This document shows positions 7,620 through 15,331 of a DNA stretch of 29,271 bases, piece by piece. Position numbers and translations under genes: made by a program. The stretch is from JAVBMC01 sp031552845 (GTDB taxonomy: Bacteria; Verrucomicrobiota; Kiritimatiellia; RFP12; DVOR01), in NCBI GenBank assembly GCA_031552845.1, contig JAVBMC010000072.1:1-29271 (forward strand), in the 5' to 3' direction. The notes under the pieces are model-generated. The model was given only the letters and a program-made list of their open reading frames with translations. It was not told where the DNA came from and made no database searches. Positions within the stretch are counted from its first letter, which is position 1. Every line of letters starts with the position of its first letter.

Positions 7620-8880
7620 ATTCCGCCTCTGGCTGACCATTCTAATCGGCGCATTATCAATGCCGCTCTTGGCCATTGAACGTTTCCCCCGTCCGCAGTT
7701 TGATGGCGCCTACGTCACTCCGGTCACTTGTAATCCCATGCCCGGCTTTGCATTACCTGCTTGGGGCGAGGCCGCGTTGTTACTGGCGGTCATGTGTGTA
7801 ATGACGTGGCTGGTGCTGCGCGTCCGTCGCCGTTGGACAATTGTCGTCCTCTCGCTTCTCTGTCTTGCGTGGTACGGTTTCATCCGCAGAGGTTGCATCT
7901 GCCCCGTCGGCGCAACACAAAGCACCATCGCCGCCCTGACCGGCATTCAAGTGGTGGACTGGCTCAGCGTCTTCTTCTGCATGCTGCCGCTGGCATTTGC
8001 ACTGCTGTTCGGACGCATCTTCTGCGCTGGCGTCTGTCCGCTGGGAGCGTTGCAAGACATCTTCATACTCAAGCCCATCCAACTGCCGCACTGGCTCGAT
8101 CGTGCGCTGCGGATGATTCCGGTGATTGTCTTGATTGCTGCGGTTGTCTGCGTATTAAACGATGCCGGCTGGCTGATTTGCCGGACCGATCCGTTTGTCG
8201 GATTCTTCCGCCGCTGCGGCACGCCGTTGATGCTCTCCATTGGTATTGGTCTGTTGTTGCTGGGCACGGTTATCGCCCGCCCTTATTGCCGCTACTTCTG
8301 TCCCTATGGTGTTTTGCTCTCGTGGGCGACGTTCTTTGCCTGGCACAAGCCCGTCATTACCGAACGCGAGTGTATCAACTGCAACCTCTGCAAACAAACC
8401 TGCCCGACCGATGCCATCATTCCATCTGCAGCCCCCGTCCAATCCAAACACTTTGCGAAGCTGTTCCGCACCTTTGTATTTCAGTTAGTGTTATTGCCCT
8501 TTGTGATTCTCCTCTGCGGCCTCGCCGGTTATGCATGGGCATCGGTAACAGCACAACAGATTCCTGCTGTAGCGATTGGCCTTGCCGCCGAGAACCCTTC
8601 GCCTGAAATGCAGCCCGAAATCGATGCCTTGATTGCCGCTGGCATCACGCCGCAGGAAGCACAGACCGCCGGACTCCAAGCGCGCAACAAATTTGTCAAG
8701 CACGGTGCTGTTGGCGGCTTGCTCGTTGGTCTTATTTTTGGCATACGGTTGGTTCTGTTGGCACGTACGCCCAAACGGCCTCATTATTCTATCGACCACT
8801 CGCTGTGCACGGCGTGCGGTAGATGCTACTCCGGATGTCCGTTAAACCGCAGCTCTCCAAAGGTGAAGGCGAATGTTTGA
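7612..8880 (+). CDS. NapH-like polytopic membrane protein with two 4Fe-4S sites
   Basis: A 422-residue protein with about six membrane helices. Cysteine motifs typical of NapH/NosR/RdxA-type membrane electron carriers are present: C-I-C-P-V-G (95, 97), F-C-A-G-V-C-P-L-G (138, 142) and Y-C-R-Y-F-C-P-Y-G (226, 230). A ferredoxin-type C-x2-C-x2-C-x3-C-P cluster spans 254-264, and a second spans 399-409 at the C-terminus. The C-terminal cluster follows another helix pair and a region of about 60 residues that I do not recognise. Such proteins move electrons between quinols or soluble carriers and periplasmic partners. Its start overlaps the permease gene by 8 bases and it overlaps the next transporter gene by 8, so it belongs to the efflux operon. 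Partner and substrate are unknown. Confidence 0.8.
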   Translation: MNKFRLWLTILIGALSMPLLAIERFPRPQFDGAYVTPVTCNPMPGFALPAWGEAALLLAVMCVMTWLVLRVRRRWTIVVLSLLCLAWYGFIRRGCICPVGATQSTIAALTGIQVVDWLSVFFCMLPLAFALLFGRIFCAGVCPLGALQDIFILKPIQLPHWLDRALRMIPVIVLIAAVVCVLNDAGWLICRTDPFVGFFRRCGTPLMLSIGIGLLLLGTVIARPYCRYFCPYGVLLSWATFFAWHKPVITERECINCNLCKQTCPTDAIIPSAAPVQSKHFAKLFRTFVFQLVLLPFVILLCGLAGYAWASVTAQQIPAVAIGLAAENPSPEMQPEIDALIAAGITPQEAQTAGLQARNKFVKHGAVGGLLVGLIFGIRLVLLARTPKRPHYSIDHSLCTACGRCYSGCPLNRSSPKVKANV

Positions 8881-10147
8881 CCGCCTTCAAACGGAATACC
8901 TGCACTTCCGCCAACAGCCCCGGAACTTTCAGGCGCTGCTGGCCGCGATGGCTGTCTTCTCGCTCATCCTGCCGATCAACAACGTTTTTCTCAACGCCTA
9001 TGTGATGCGGACATCGCAGAACGACGTTGGACTGACCTTGCTCTTTCAGCTGGCGGTCTACACAGCCGTTCCCTTCACCTCTGTCCTCAACGGCTATCTG
9101 CTGCGGCACGTCAAATGCATACGCCTTTACCAAGCAGGCATGCTGATGAGCAGTCTCGGCATGTTGGTGATGACCTCCCTGCCCCAACTCTCCTCCACCG
9201 GCATCATCGTCGCCGGACTCATCAACGGCTTTTCCGTGGGAATGTTCTGGCCGAACCGTAACCTGCTGACACAGGAGAGTACGGCGGACGAGAACCGCAC
9301 CTATTTCTATGGCGTAGAGATGTTCCTCCAAACCGCGAGCTGCGTTATCATGCCCGCCATCGTCGGTTTCTTCATCGCTCGCACCGGACTGGCGGGTTAC
9401 AAATCTATTGCGCTCGTAACGCTGGCACTGACATTGATTGCGGCGGTCATCATTCAAGTCCGCTTTAACTCCACCACACCCGCGCAGCGGCAGCAAACCA
9501 AGGAACTCCCTTTCTCCATCCGGCACTTATTCGGACTGCCGCCGCTCTGGATTAAAATCCTCCAGCTCTCCGCGCTCAAAGGCACCGTGCAAGGTTTCAT
9601 CTTTACAGTCCCCATGCTCTTGACCTTCGCCGTGTTGGGCGGCAAAGAAGACTTGGTCGGTGGCATTCAAAGCATCGGCACGCTGGTGACTGCATTTACG
9701 CTCTATCTGCTCGGACGCCTGACACATGCCCGCCACCGTATTGCAATCTTCCGCTTGGCGGTCTGGCTGTTTGCTGTCGGCGCATTGGTCAACGCGGGTG
9801 CTTACAACAAAATAGGCGCATTGGTGTTCATCGTACTGGTGTTAATCTCACAGCCTTTGCTGGACTTCGCTTACTTCCCCATTCAGATGCGCGTCATGGA
9901 CGCACTGCATGAAAACACGGGATTAAAGCGGCATTGCCTTTACACCTATATCTGCTCGCACGAATTCGGCCTCTACTGGGGACGCTTGGCCAGCTGCTCA
10001 TTCTTTATCGCCTGCGCTTATTACGGCAAGGCAGAAGCCGCATTCCGCATCGCCCTGCCAATCATCGGCCTAGTGCAAGTGCTCTCAATCCCCCTTGCAC
10101 GCCGTATCCTGCGGTCAATGGAACCCGAATCGGCTCCGGCTACTTAA
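8873..10147 (+). CDS. MFS-type transporter
   Basis: The 424-residue product has about twelve hydrophobic segments in two halves. An F-W-P-N-R-N loop after helix four and a long central cytoplasmic loop near 200-225 are as expected for the major facilitator superfamily. An A-A-G-G ribosome-binding site sits just before ATG 8873, inside the end of the preceding gene. It is the last gene of the operon. Its stop lies inside the 3' end of the convergent methyltransferase gene (8-base overlap), so no separate terminator fits between them. The substrate is unknown; co-translation with the iron-sulfur membrane protein suggests a common purpose. Confidence 0.8.
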   Translation: MFDRLQTEYLHFRQQPRNFQALLAAMAVFSLILPINNVFLNAYVMRTSQNDVGLTLLFQLAVYTAVPFTSVLNGYLLRHVKCIRLYQAGMLMSSLGMLVMTSLPQLSSTGIIVAGLINGFSVGMFWPNRNLLTQESTADENRTYFYGVEMFLQTASCVIMPAIVGFFIARTGLAGYKSIALVTLALTLIAAVIIQVRFNSTTPAQRQQTKELPFSIRHLFGLPPLWIKILQLSALKGTVQGFIFTVPMLLTFAVLGGKEDLVGGIQSIGTLVTAFTLYLLGRLTHARHRIAIFRLAVWLFAVGALVNAGAYNKIGALVFIVLVLISQPLLDFAYFPIQMRVMDALHENTGLKRHCLYTYICSHEFGLYWGRLASCSFFIACAYYGKAEAAFRIALPIIGLVQVLSIPLARRILRSMEPESAPAT

Positions 10148-11021
10148 CCGCCTGAGCGATTGCGCGGATATGCGCAGGGGTCGTTCCACAACAGCCGCCA
10201 AGAATCTGTGCGCCGTGTGCGATCAATAATTTAGCCGCACCGGCCATTTCTTCAGGCGTCTCTTTAAAATGCGTCTCGCCGTTTTCAACCACCGGCATAC
10301 CGGCATTGGGCATCGCCAAGATCGGCACGGACATCGGAGCCGCCGTACGTAGCTCCTTAATAATCTCCAACATATGAGCCGGGCCAAGTCCGCAGTTAGC
10401 ACCGATGACCTGCGCCCCGGCAGCAATCGCCGCTTGTGCGAACTCAGCCGGACGCACGCCCATCATTGAGGCATACGAACCATCGGGCTGCGGGTCAAAC
10501 GTGAAACTGGCAACAGCCGTGAGCCGGGTGTTTTCACGGATAGCTTTGATAGCCACGCAGCACTCTTCAATCGCCATCATCGTCTCGGCAATCGCCGCAT
10601 CCGCACCGCCCTCTTGAAACGCCAAAGCCTGTTCTTTGAACGCTTCGTAGAATTGCTCATCCGTCTCCTCACCATACGGTTCCATAAAAGCCCCGGTGGG
10701 GCCCATGCTGGCAAGCACGTACTGCGTATCGCCGGCCACCTCACGGGCAATCGCCGCACCGGCTCGGTTGATTTCAAAAGCGCGTGCTTCTAAACCATAA
10801 TGTTTGAGCTTATAGTTGGAACCGCCAAAAGTATTCGTCTCGACAATGTCGCTGCCGGCTTCGCGGTAGGCCTGATGAATGGCTTTGACTTGATCAGGCT
10901 GTTCAATACACCAAAGCTCCGGACACGTCCCCGGCACAAGTCCCCGCTGCTGCAGCTGGGTTCCCATGCCGCCATCACAAATCAACACCCGCTTCAATGC
11001 CGCCAGCTCTAACCGTTCCAT
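10140..11021 (-). CDS. Homocysteine S-methyltransferase family protein
   Basis: A 293-residue single-domain (beta/alpha)8 enzyme. It carries the zinc-thiolate ligands of the family: Cys210 in G-A-N-C-G and Cys277/Cys278 in G-G-C-C-G-T-T-P. An N-terminal D-G-G-M-G-T-Q-L motif and E-T-N-T-F-G near 61-66 complete the pattern. The family transfers a methyl group to homocysteine, from S-methylmethionine, betaine or, as the first domain of cobalamin-dependent MetH, from methylcobalamin. The length fits a stand-alone enzyme or a split MetH substrate module; sequence alone does not decide. Its ATG overlaps the coaX stop by one base (TAATG), so it ends the coaX/nadC/M42/TPR operon. Confidence 0.85.
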   Translation of the reverse strand: MERLELAALKRVLICDGGMGTQLQQRGLVPGTCPELWCIEQPDQVKAIHQAYREAGSDIVETNTFGGSNYKLKHYGLEARAFEINRAGAAIAREVAGDTQYVLASMGPTGAFMEPYGEETDEQFYEAFKEQALAFQEGGADAAIAETMMAIEECCVAIKAIRENTRLTAVASFTFDPQPDGSYASMMGVRPAEFAQAAIAAGAQVIGANCGLGPAHMLEIIKELRTAAPMSVPILAMPNAGMPVVENGETHFKETPEEMAGAAKLLIAHGAQILGGCCGTTPAHIRAIAQAVK

Positions 11022-11770
11022 TACGCCTGCTCCTCAAAAATACAGCCCAGCCCGAACAGCGTCAATGTCGGGTCAACTTTAAAATCCATCCCGCTGCCCG
11101 TTAACGCCCACTTGGCATAACCGCCGGTTGCAATCAGTTTGAAATCCTGCCGCAGATTCTCATGCAAATAGGCGGAGATCTCCCGCACCATGCCACGGTA
11201 ACCGATCTGTGCGCCAACGCGGATCGCCTCCTCCGTACTGCGGCCGACTTTCGGACACTTGCCAGTCAGCTCAACCTTTGGCAACAACGCGGTCTTTTCA
11301 AACAGATAGTCAGTCATCAGGGGAATGCCAGGGGTAATTACGCCACCGATGTAAACGGCCTTCTCAGTCACAACGTCGAACGTCAACGCGGTGCCAAAGT
11401 CCGCGACGACCACTGGTGCGCCATACCGCTTCACCGCTCCGGCGGCATTGGCCAAACGGTCAGGGCCGATGCGGTCAGGCTTCGGATAATCAATCGTGAT
11501 ATTCATCGGCACGCCGGCGCGGACAAACAACGGCTCGCATCCAAGCAGGCGTTTCGACAATGCACGCCACTTGGGGTTCACCGTCGGAACGACCGATGCA
11601 ATCGCCACGCCATTCACACCGCCCTTAGCCGCGGCTGCGAATGCGTCCTCGCACGTCTTTGCAGCAAGCCGGATGCCGCCTTTGATGTGCTGCACGCGGG
11701 AGATTTTACCATTCACATACAAAGCAACAGCCGACGAGGTGTTGCCAATGTCAACTACAACGCAACGCAT
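11021..11770 (-). CDS. coaX: Type III pantothenate kinase
   Basis: The 249-residue protein has the ASKHA-fold signatures of CoaX: D-I-G-N-T at 7-11, D-x-G-T-A-x-T-x-D in the middle (V-V-A-D-F-G-T-A-L-T-F-D), the G-G-V-I-T-P-G segment and T-G-G-Y-A near the C-terminus. It phosphorylates pantothenate, the first step of coenzyme A synthesis, with ATP and a monovalent cation, in the cytoplasm. Length matches the usual 245-260 residues. The ATG directly abuts the nadC stop codon and its own stop overlaps the next ATG, so it is coupled on both sides. Confidence 0.93.
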   Translation of the reverse strand: MRCVVVDIGNTSSAVALYVNGKISRVQHIKGGIRLAAKTCEDAFAAAAKGGVNGVAIASVVPTVNPKWRALSKRLLGCEPLFVRAGVPMNITIDYPKPDRIGPDRLANAAGAVKRYGAPVVVADFGTALTFDVVTEKAVYIGGVITPGIPLMTDYLFEKTALLPKVELTGKCPKVGRSTEEAIRVGAQIGYRGMVREISAYLHENLRQDFKLIATGGYAKWALTGSGMDFKVDPTLTLFGLGCIFEEQA

Positions 11771-12631
11771 TTACGCCACCGCCCATTCTAGAGATAAATC
11801 TACCGATGGAGCAGAATGCGTCAGGCAGCCCAAGGAGATGGCATCGACGCCTGTCGCGGCGACTTCACGCGCCCGCGCCAACGTGATGCCGCCGGAGGCT
11901 TCCAGCAACGACACTTTATTCGTAATGCGCACCGCTTCGGCCATCATGTCACAGCTCATGTTATCCAACATGATCCATTCCGGCTTGGCACGCAATGCAC
12001 TGCGCAGTTCATCCAGCGTCTCGACTTCGATCTCCACTGCAATGTTCGGATAGGTTTTACGCGCTGCCTCAACCGCCAGATCCAAACGGTTCGGATCGCC
12101 GCCCTTCCACAACTTGCGATGATTATCCTTCATGAGCACACGGTCAAAGAGTCCGAAGCGATGATTGGTGCCGCCGCCGCAGACAACCGCGTACTTTTCA
12201 AACACGCGCAAGCCGGGCGTGGTCTTGCGCGTATCTAGAATCATGGTGCCGAATTCCTGTACCGCCGCCACAAACTCCGCGGTCAATGTGGCAATGCCCG
12301 ACATCCGCTGCATGAAGTTCAACGCCGTACGTTCGGCCGTGAGGATGGACGCCGCAGGCCCTTTGAAGGTGAGGATTGTGCCGCCCTTGGCGACATCTTT
12401 CCCATCAGCGACCTTGACATCGCAAACGATAGACGCATCTACGGCCTTCAACACCGCAGCGGCAACATTGCCACCCGCAACCCGGCAAGCCGTACGAGCC
12501 AGAATCTCACCTGTGGCCATGATGCCAACGTCAACCAACGCCTTGGTCGTCACATCACCGCTGCCAATATCCTCATCCAACGCCAAGCGGATTGCCGCCT
12601 GCACGCGTGCATCTTGAATCAAATCAGTCAT
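11771..12631 (-). CDS. nadC: Nicotinate-nucleotide pyrophosphorylase (carboxylating)
   Basis: A 286-residue quinolinate phosphoribosyltransferase that converts quinolinate and PRPP to nicotinate mononucleotide in de novo NAD synthesis. The N-terminal E-D-I-G-S-G-D-V-T-T motif, N-F-M-Q-R-M-S-G-I-A-T, D-T-R-K-T-T-P-G-L-R, the K-D-N-H segment and the closing L-E-A-S-G-G-I-T strand are all present. Length is normal. It sits 12 bases after the aminopeptidase gene and touches coaX, so two cofactor pathways are co-transcribed here. nadA and nadB are not in the window. Confidence 0.95.
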   Translation of the reverse strand: MTDLIQDARVQAAIRLALDEDIGSGDVTTKALVDVGIMATGEILARTACRVAGGNVAAAVLKAVDASIVCDVKVADGKDVAKGGTILTFKGPAASILTAERTALNFMQRMSGIATLTAEFVAAVQEFGTMILDTRKTTPGLRVFEKYAVVCGGGTNHRFGLFDRVLMKDNHRKLWKGGDPNRLDLAVEAARKTYPNIAVEIEVETLDELRSALRAKPEWIMLDNMSCDMMAEAVRITNKVSLLEASGGITLARAREVAATGVDAISLGCLTHSAPSVDLSLEWAVA

Positions 12632-12643
12632 TCGTATTCCGCC

Positions 12644-13717
12644 TTACAGCACCGGGCCCAGTTTCGGATTCGTCGGCAGCGCCAACAGGGATGCCGTCAA
12701 CAGCTGAATCACCTGTTCGACATCATCAAGCGACAGTACTTCGATTGGGCTGTGCATATAGCGCAACGGAATGCTCAACAAGGAGACCGCCGCGCCGGAA
12801 CGTGTCATACGCATCGAGTAAGCATTTGTACCACCCGCACGGGCGCCGACCTGATGCTGGATTTTAATTTTATCTTTCGCGGCACACCGTTCAACATGCT
12901 TGCGCAGTTCCGGATTATAAAGAGGTCCTGTCGCGACGATTGCACCGGCGCCCAAGCGGATATCGCCCACCAGCTTCTTATCGCCCGGCGTAGCATCCGA
13001 GGCAAATCCCACATCGACACAGAACCCGATATCCGGATCAATATCATACGAGGTAGTCTTGCCGCCAATCAAGCCCAGCTCTTCCTGCACGCTGGCAACC
13101 ATGTGCACCGCCACGTTCAGCTTCTTACCCGCCAAACGGCGCATGGTCTCGGCCACAATGAACGCGCCGATGCGGTCATCAAATCCGCGGCAGGCCACGC
13201 GGTCATTTGCCAGCGGCCGCCAGCCGGAATCAATCACAGCGGGTGCGCCCAGCTCAACCAGCTCAAGTGCTTCCTTCAAACTGGCCGCGCCGATATCCAC
13301 AGCAATATCGTTCACTGACGATGGTGCAACTTTGTCACGGTCGGATGGCTTCATCAAATGCGGAGGACGCACTCCAAACACGCCATTGACAGGTCCCTTG
13401 CGTCCTTGAATAACAATGCGTTCGCCCGCCAGTGTTTGCGGCGTCACGCCGCCATCAGCGCACATATACAAAAAGCCTTGGTCGTCGATATACTGCACCA
13501 AGAAACCGATCTCGTCGCAGTGCCCTTCAATCATCACGCGCGTCTTGGCCTTTTCGTTGAGCGTCGCAATCAAGTTGCCATGCACATCAAACCGTGCACC
13601 GCCCACGCCATGCTTCTTCAAGTAACGGGCAATCAGCCGCATGCCATCCTGCTCAAAGCCGGACGGTGTCGGAATAGCGATCAGCTGTTTCAAAAACTCA
13701 AGAGATTGTTTATCCAT
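12644..13717 (-). CDS. M42-family metallo-aminopeptidase
   Basis: A 357-residue zinc or cobalt peptidase of the M42 (PepA/FrvX/YsdC, TET) family. Metal ligands are visible: His66 and Asp68 in E-G-H-C-D-E-I-G, Asp in G-F-D-D-R-I-G, the Glu pair in V-Q-E-E-L-G, Asp in C-V-D-V-G and the late His in Y-M-H-S-P-I-E. These enzymes trim short peptides in the cytoplasm as dodecameric shells. The open frame runs on to 13795, but the start at 13717 is chosen because GAGG lies 6 bases upstream and the extra 26 residues would overlap the preceding gene and resemble nothing. It is 8 bases after the TPR lipoprotein gene. Confidence 0.92.
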   Translation of the reverse strand: MDKQSLEFLKQLIAIPTPSGFEQDGMRLIARYLKKHGVGGARFDVHGNLIATLNEKAKTRVMIEGHCDEIGFLVQYIDDQGFLYMCADGGVTPQTLAGERIVIQGRKGPVNGVFGVRPPHLMKPSDRDKVAPSSVNDIAVDIGAASLKEALELVELGAPAVIDSGWRPLANDRVACRGFDDRIGAFIVAETMRRLAGKKLNVAVHMVASVQEELGLIGGKTTSYDIDPDIGFCVDVGFASDATPGDKKLVGDIRLGAGAIVATGPLYNPELRKHVERCAAKDKIKIQHQVGARAGGTNAYSMRMTRSGAAVSLLSIPLRYMHSPIEVLSLDDVEQVIQLLTASLLALPTNPKLGPVL

Positions 13718-13725
13718 ATCAGACC

Positions 13726-15066
13726 TCACTTTAGTCCTTCGATTTTGTTTTGCAGAAACTTCACATCGGGCTCCAATGCAGCAGCCCGCCGCCAAAACTC
13801 TAATGCTTCCTCACGCTTGCCAATTGCATTGAGCGCATCACCGACATGCTCCAAAACTTCCGGGTTATCACGCAGCTGTTCGGCCGCAGACAGCAAATAC
13901 TGCAATGATGCGTCAAACTGACCCTTACGGTAAAGCACCCACCCCAAGGTATCCAGATAAGCAGGATTTTCAGGCTCGGTTTTGACGGCATCACGGGCAA
14001 GCGTCTCGGCTTCCGGCAAGTTATTATTCTCAAGCGCATAGGTATACGCCAGCGAGTTTTTGATAGAGGGTGAATCAGGGTAATCCTTCAATGCCGCTTG
14101 CAATGCCTCCGTCGACAGTGCGCCGCGGTTCTGTTTCTGCAAAGACTCCGCATAAAGCTGATAGAGGATTTCGGCGGGCTTCAAATCTTTCTCACGACGA
14201 GCCACATCATAACGCTCAAAAAGCTTGTCAATGTCAGGACTCTCCGTACTCAACACCAACAAGCGCGTCCACAACACCCAGTCGCTCGAAGTACGCTCAA
14301 CGTTCAGCATCAACGATTCCACCAATGTTGCATCGGCATCAATCCGGTTGATCATTGCTGCGAGCATCAGATTCTCCGGATCTTCCCGCAGTAAATCAGC
14401 AATAATCACCCGCGCTGCGGAATACTTCTGCTCCTGCAGCAAAAAGTCCGCCTCCAATGAACGCGCCGCCGTCAAAAGCCGCGGCGGCAGATTGGCTTGT
14501 TTTTTCAGAAGCGTTAAATACATCCGCGAGTCAACCGGCTCCTTTTGCTGGAAGGCTTGAATGGAAAATCCCAGCACCTTCATCAAAAAATCAGCGCGGA
14601 CCTCTTCGGGTGCTGTCTCTGCAGCAGCCACCAGCTCCTTGGTTTTTTGCAAAGCAGGGTCATACAGTTTTTCCAACAATAAACAGCTGACCTCTGTTGC
14701 ACCAAAATCGAGAGCTTGCTCAGGAAACATCTGCGCGGACTTCTGGGCGCACCGCACCGCTAACGGCCAGTTTTGCGTCAGCGCGGCCAATACGCGAATG
14801 GCTTGCAAAGCCTCCGCTGTGGCAGGGACGCCCTCTTCCAAATAAGGCGAGAGCATGCCCAACGCACGGACATATTCCCCGGCTTCAATTAAACTCTGAA
14901 TCTGCTCGCCCTGTTCCTCCAAAGGATTAGGCGGAGCCGGCGGCACGATAGCACCCGCAGTGGTCGAAGCCAACAAAGCATTCGAAGCATCCGCCTCAGG
15001 CGCGGTAGTGGTGCCGCATCCTGCAAAAAGAACGGCAAAGGCAACAACAGCAACATTGATTTTCAT
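13726..15066 (-). CDS. TPR-repeat lipoprotein
   Basis: A 446-residue exported lipoprotein. The signal peptide M-K-I-N-V-A-V-V-A-F-A-V-L-F-A-G-C ends in a lipobox Cys17. The rest is helical with tetratricopeptide repeats, clearest from about residue 300 on (A-L-K-D-Y-P-D-S-P-S-I-K-N-S-L-A-Y, then N-P-A-Y-L-D-T-L-G-W-V-L-Y and D-N-P-E-V-L-E-H-V-G-D-A). Start 15066 is chosen because GGAGG lies just upstream and gives the proper signal peptide; the frame itself runs to 15105 but crosses the terminator. TPR lipoproteins usually scaffold envelope complexes; the partner is not known. It heads the M42/nadC/coaX/methyltransferase operon, and a terminator-like hairpin sits immediately before its ribosome-binding site. 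Confidence 0.8.
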   Translation of the reverse strand: MKINVAVVAFAVLFAGCGTTTAPEADASNALLASTTAGAIVPPAPPNPLEEQGEQIQSLIEAGEYVRALGMLSPYLEEGVPATAEALQAIRVLAALTQNWPLAVRCAQKSAQMFPEQALDFGATEVSCLLLEKLYDPALQKTKELVAAAETAPEEVRADFLMKVLGFSIQAFQQKEPVDSRMYLTLLKKQANLPPRLLTAARSLEADFLLQEQKYSAARVIIADLLREDPENLMLAAMINRIDADATLVESLMLNVERTSSDWVLWTRLLVLSTESPDIDKLFERYDVARREKDLKPAEILYQLYAESLQKQNRGALSTEALQAALKDYPDSPSIKNSLAYTYALENNNLPEAETLARDAVKTEPENPAYLDTLGWVLYRKGQFDASLQYLLSAAEQLRDNPEVLEHVGDALNAIGKREEALEFWRRAAALEPDVKFLQNKIEGLK

Positions 15067-15074
15067 CTTCGCCT

Positions 15075-15122
15075 CCATAAAAAAACAAAACCACCTTCGC
15101 GGCAATCCGCAAGCGGTGGTTT
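15075..15122 (-). terminator. Terminator or attenuator between the bS22-like gene and the TPR lipoprotein
   Basis: On the - strand an 8-bp outer stem (15115-15122 with 15088-15095) encloses an inner stem of six pairs with small bulges and a 4-base loop. It is followed by a T-rich run (TTTTGTTTTTTT). The run ends only a few bases before the GGAGG site of the lipoprotein gene, so it both terminates the upstream message and could gate read-through. Confidence 0.8.
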
Positions 15123-15134
15123 AAGTTTCGAGCC

Positions 15135-15183
15135 GGAGCCGATGCATTCCGCGGACAAACCCTGCGGCCATCCAAACGGCTCC
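15135..15183 (-). ncRNA. Predicted structured 3' region after the bS22-like gene
   Basis: On the - strand, GGAGCCG (15177-15183) can pair with CGGCTCC (15135-15141). Inside this 7-bp stem, CCGC (15164-15167) pairs with GCGG (15149-15152) to form a second hairpin. It lies between the small ribosomal gene and the terminator. This is a fold seen by eye, with no family match; it may be just a 3' untranslated structure. Confidence 0.3.
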
Positions 15184-15202
15184 CCAAGCTCCGCGACTTG
15201 CA

Positions 15203-15292
15203 TTAGCCGTTCTTGTGACGGTTGCTCTTCAGGCGCTTGCGGTATTTGTGCTTAGCCATTTTTGCGCGGCGCTTTTTCTTGATCGAACCCAC
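15203..15292 (-). CDS. bS22/mS38-like (AURKAIP1/COX24 domain) small ribosomal protein, 29 aa
   Basis: A 29-residue, strongly basic protein with the pattern M-G-S-I-K-K-K-R-R-A-K-M-A-K-H-K-Y-R-K-R then L-K-S-N-R-H-K-N-G. This matches the AURKAIP1/COX24 family: mitochondrial mS38 and actinobacterial bS22, whose start is M-G-S-V-x-K-K-R-R-K-R-M. In those systems it is a tiny small-subunit ribosomal protein. Translation starts at GTG 15292, placed by a GAGGAG site 7 bases upstream and by the conserved M-G-S start. The next methionine (Met12) would remove the family-defining N-terminus. It sits 39 bases after hisG and is followed by a structured region and a terminator. At 90 bases it is easily missed by gene finders. 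Confidence 0.85.
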   Translation of the reverse strand: MGSIKKKRRAKMAKHKYRKRLKSNRHKNG

Positions 15293-15331
15293 GTTTTTTC
15301 TCCTCGATGGTTTTAGTTAACGAACTATTTA

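Noticed and set aside
8823..9005. Short alternative frames around the iron-sulfur/MFS gene junction
   Set aside because: They are out of frame with both genes, which show intact motifs and a normal 8-base overlap.
13718..13795. A 26-residue N-terminal extension of the M42 peptidase
   Set aside because: It overlaps the TPR gene, lacks a ribosome-binding site and has no family similarity; ATG 13717 has GAGG in place.
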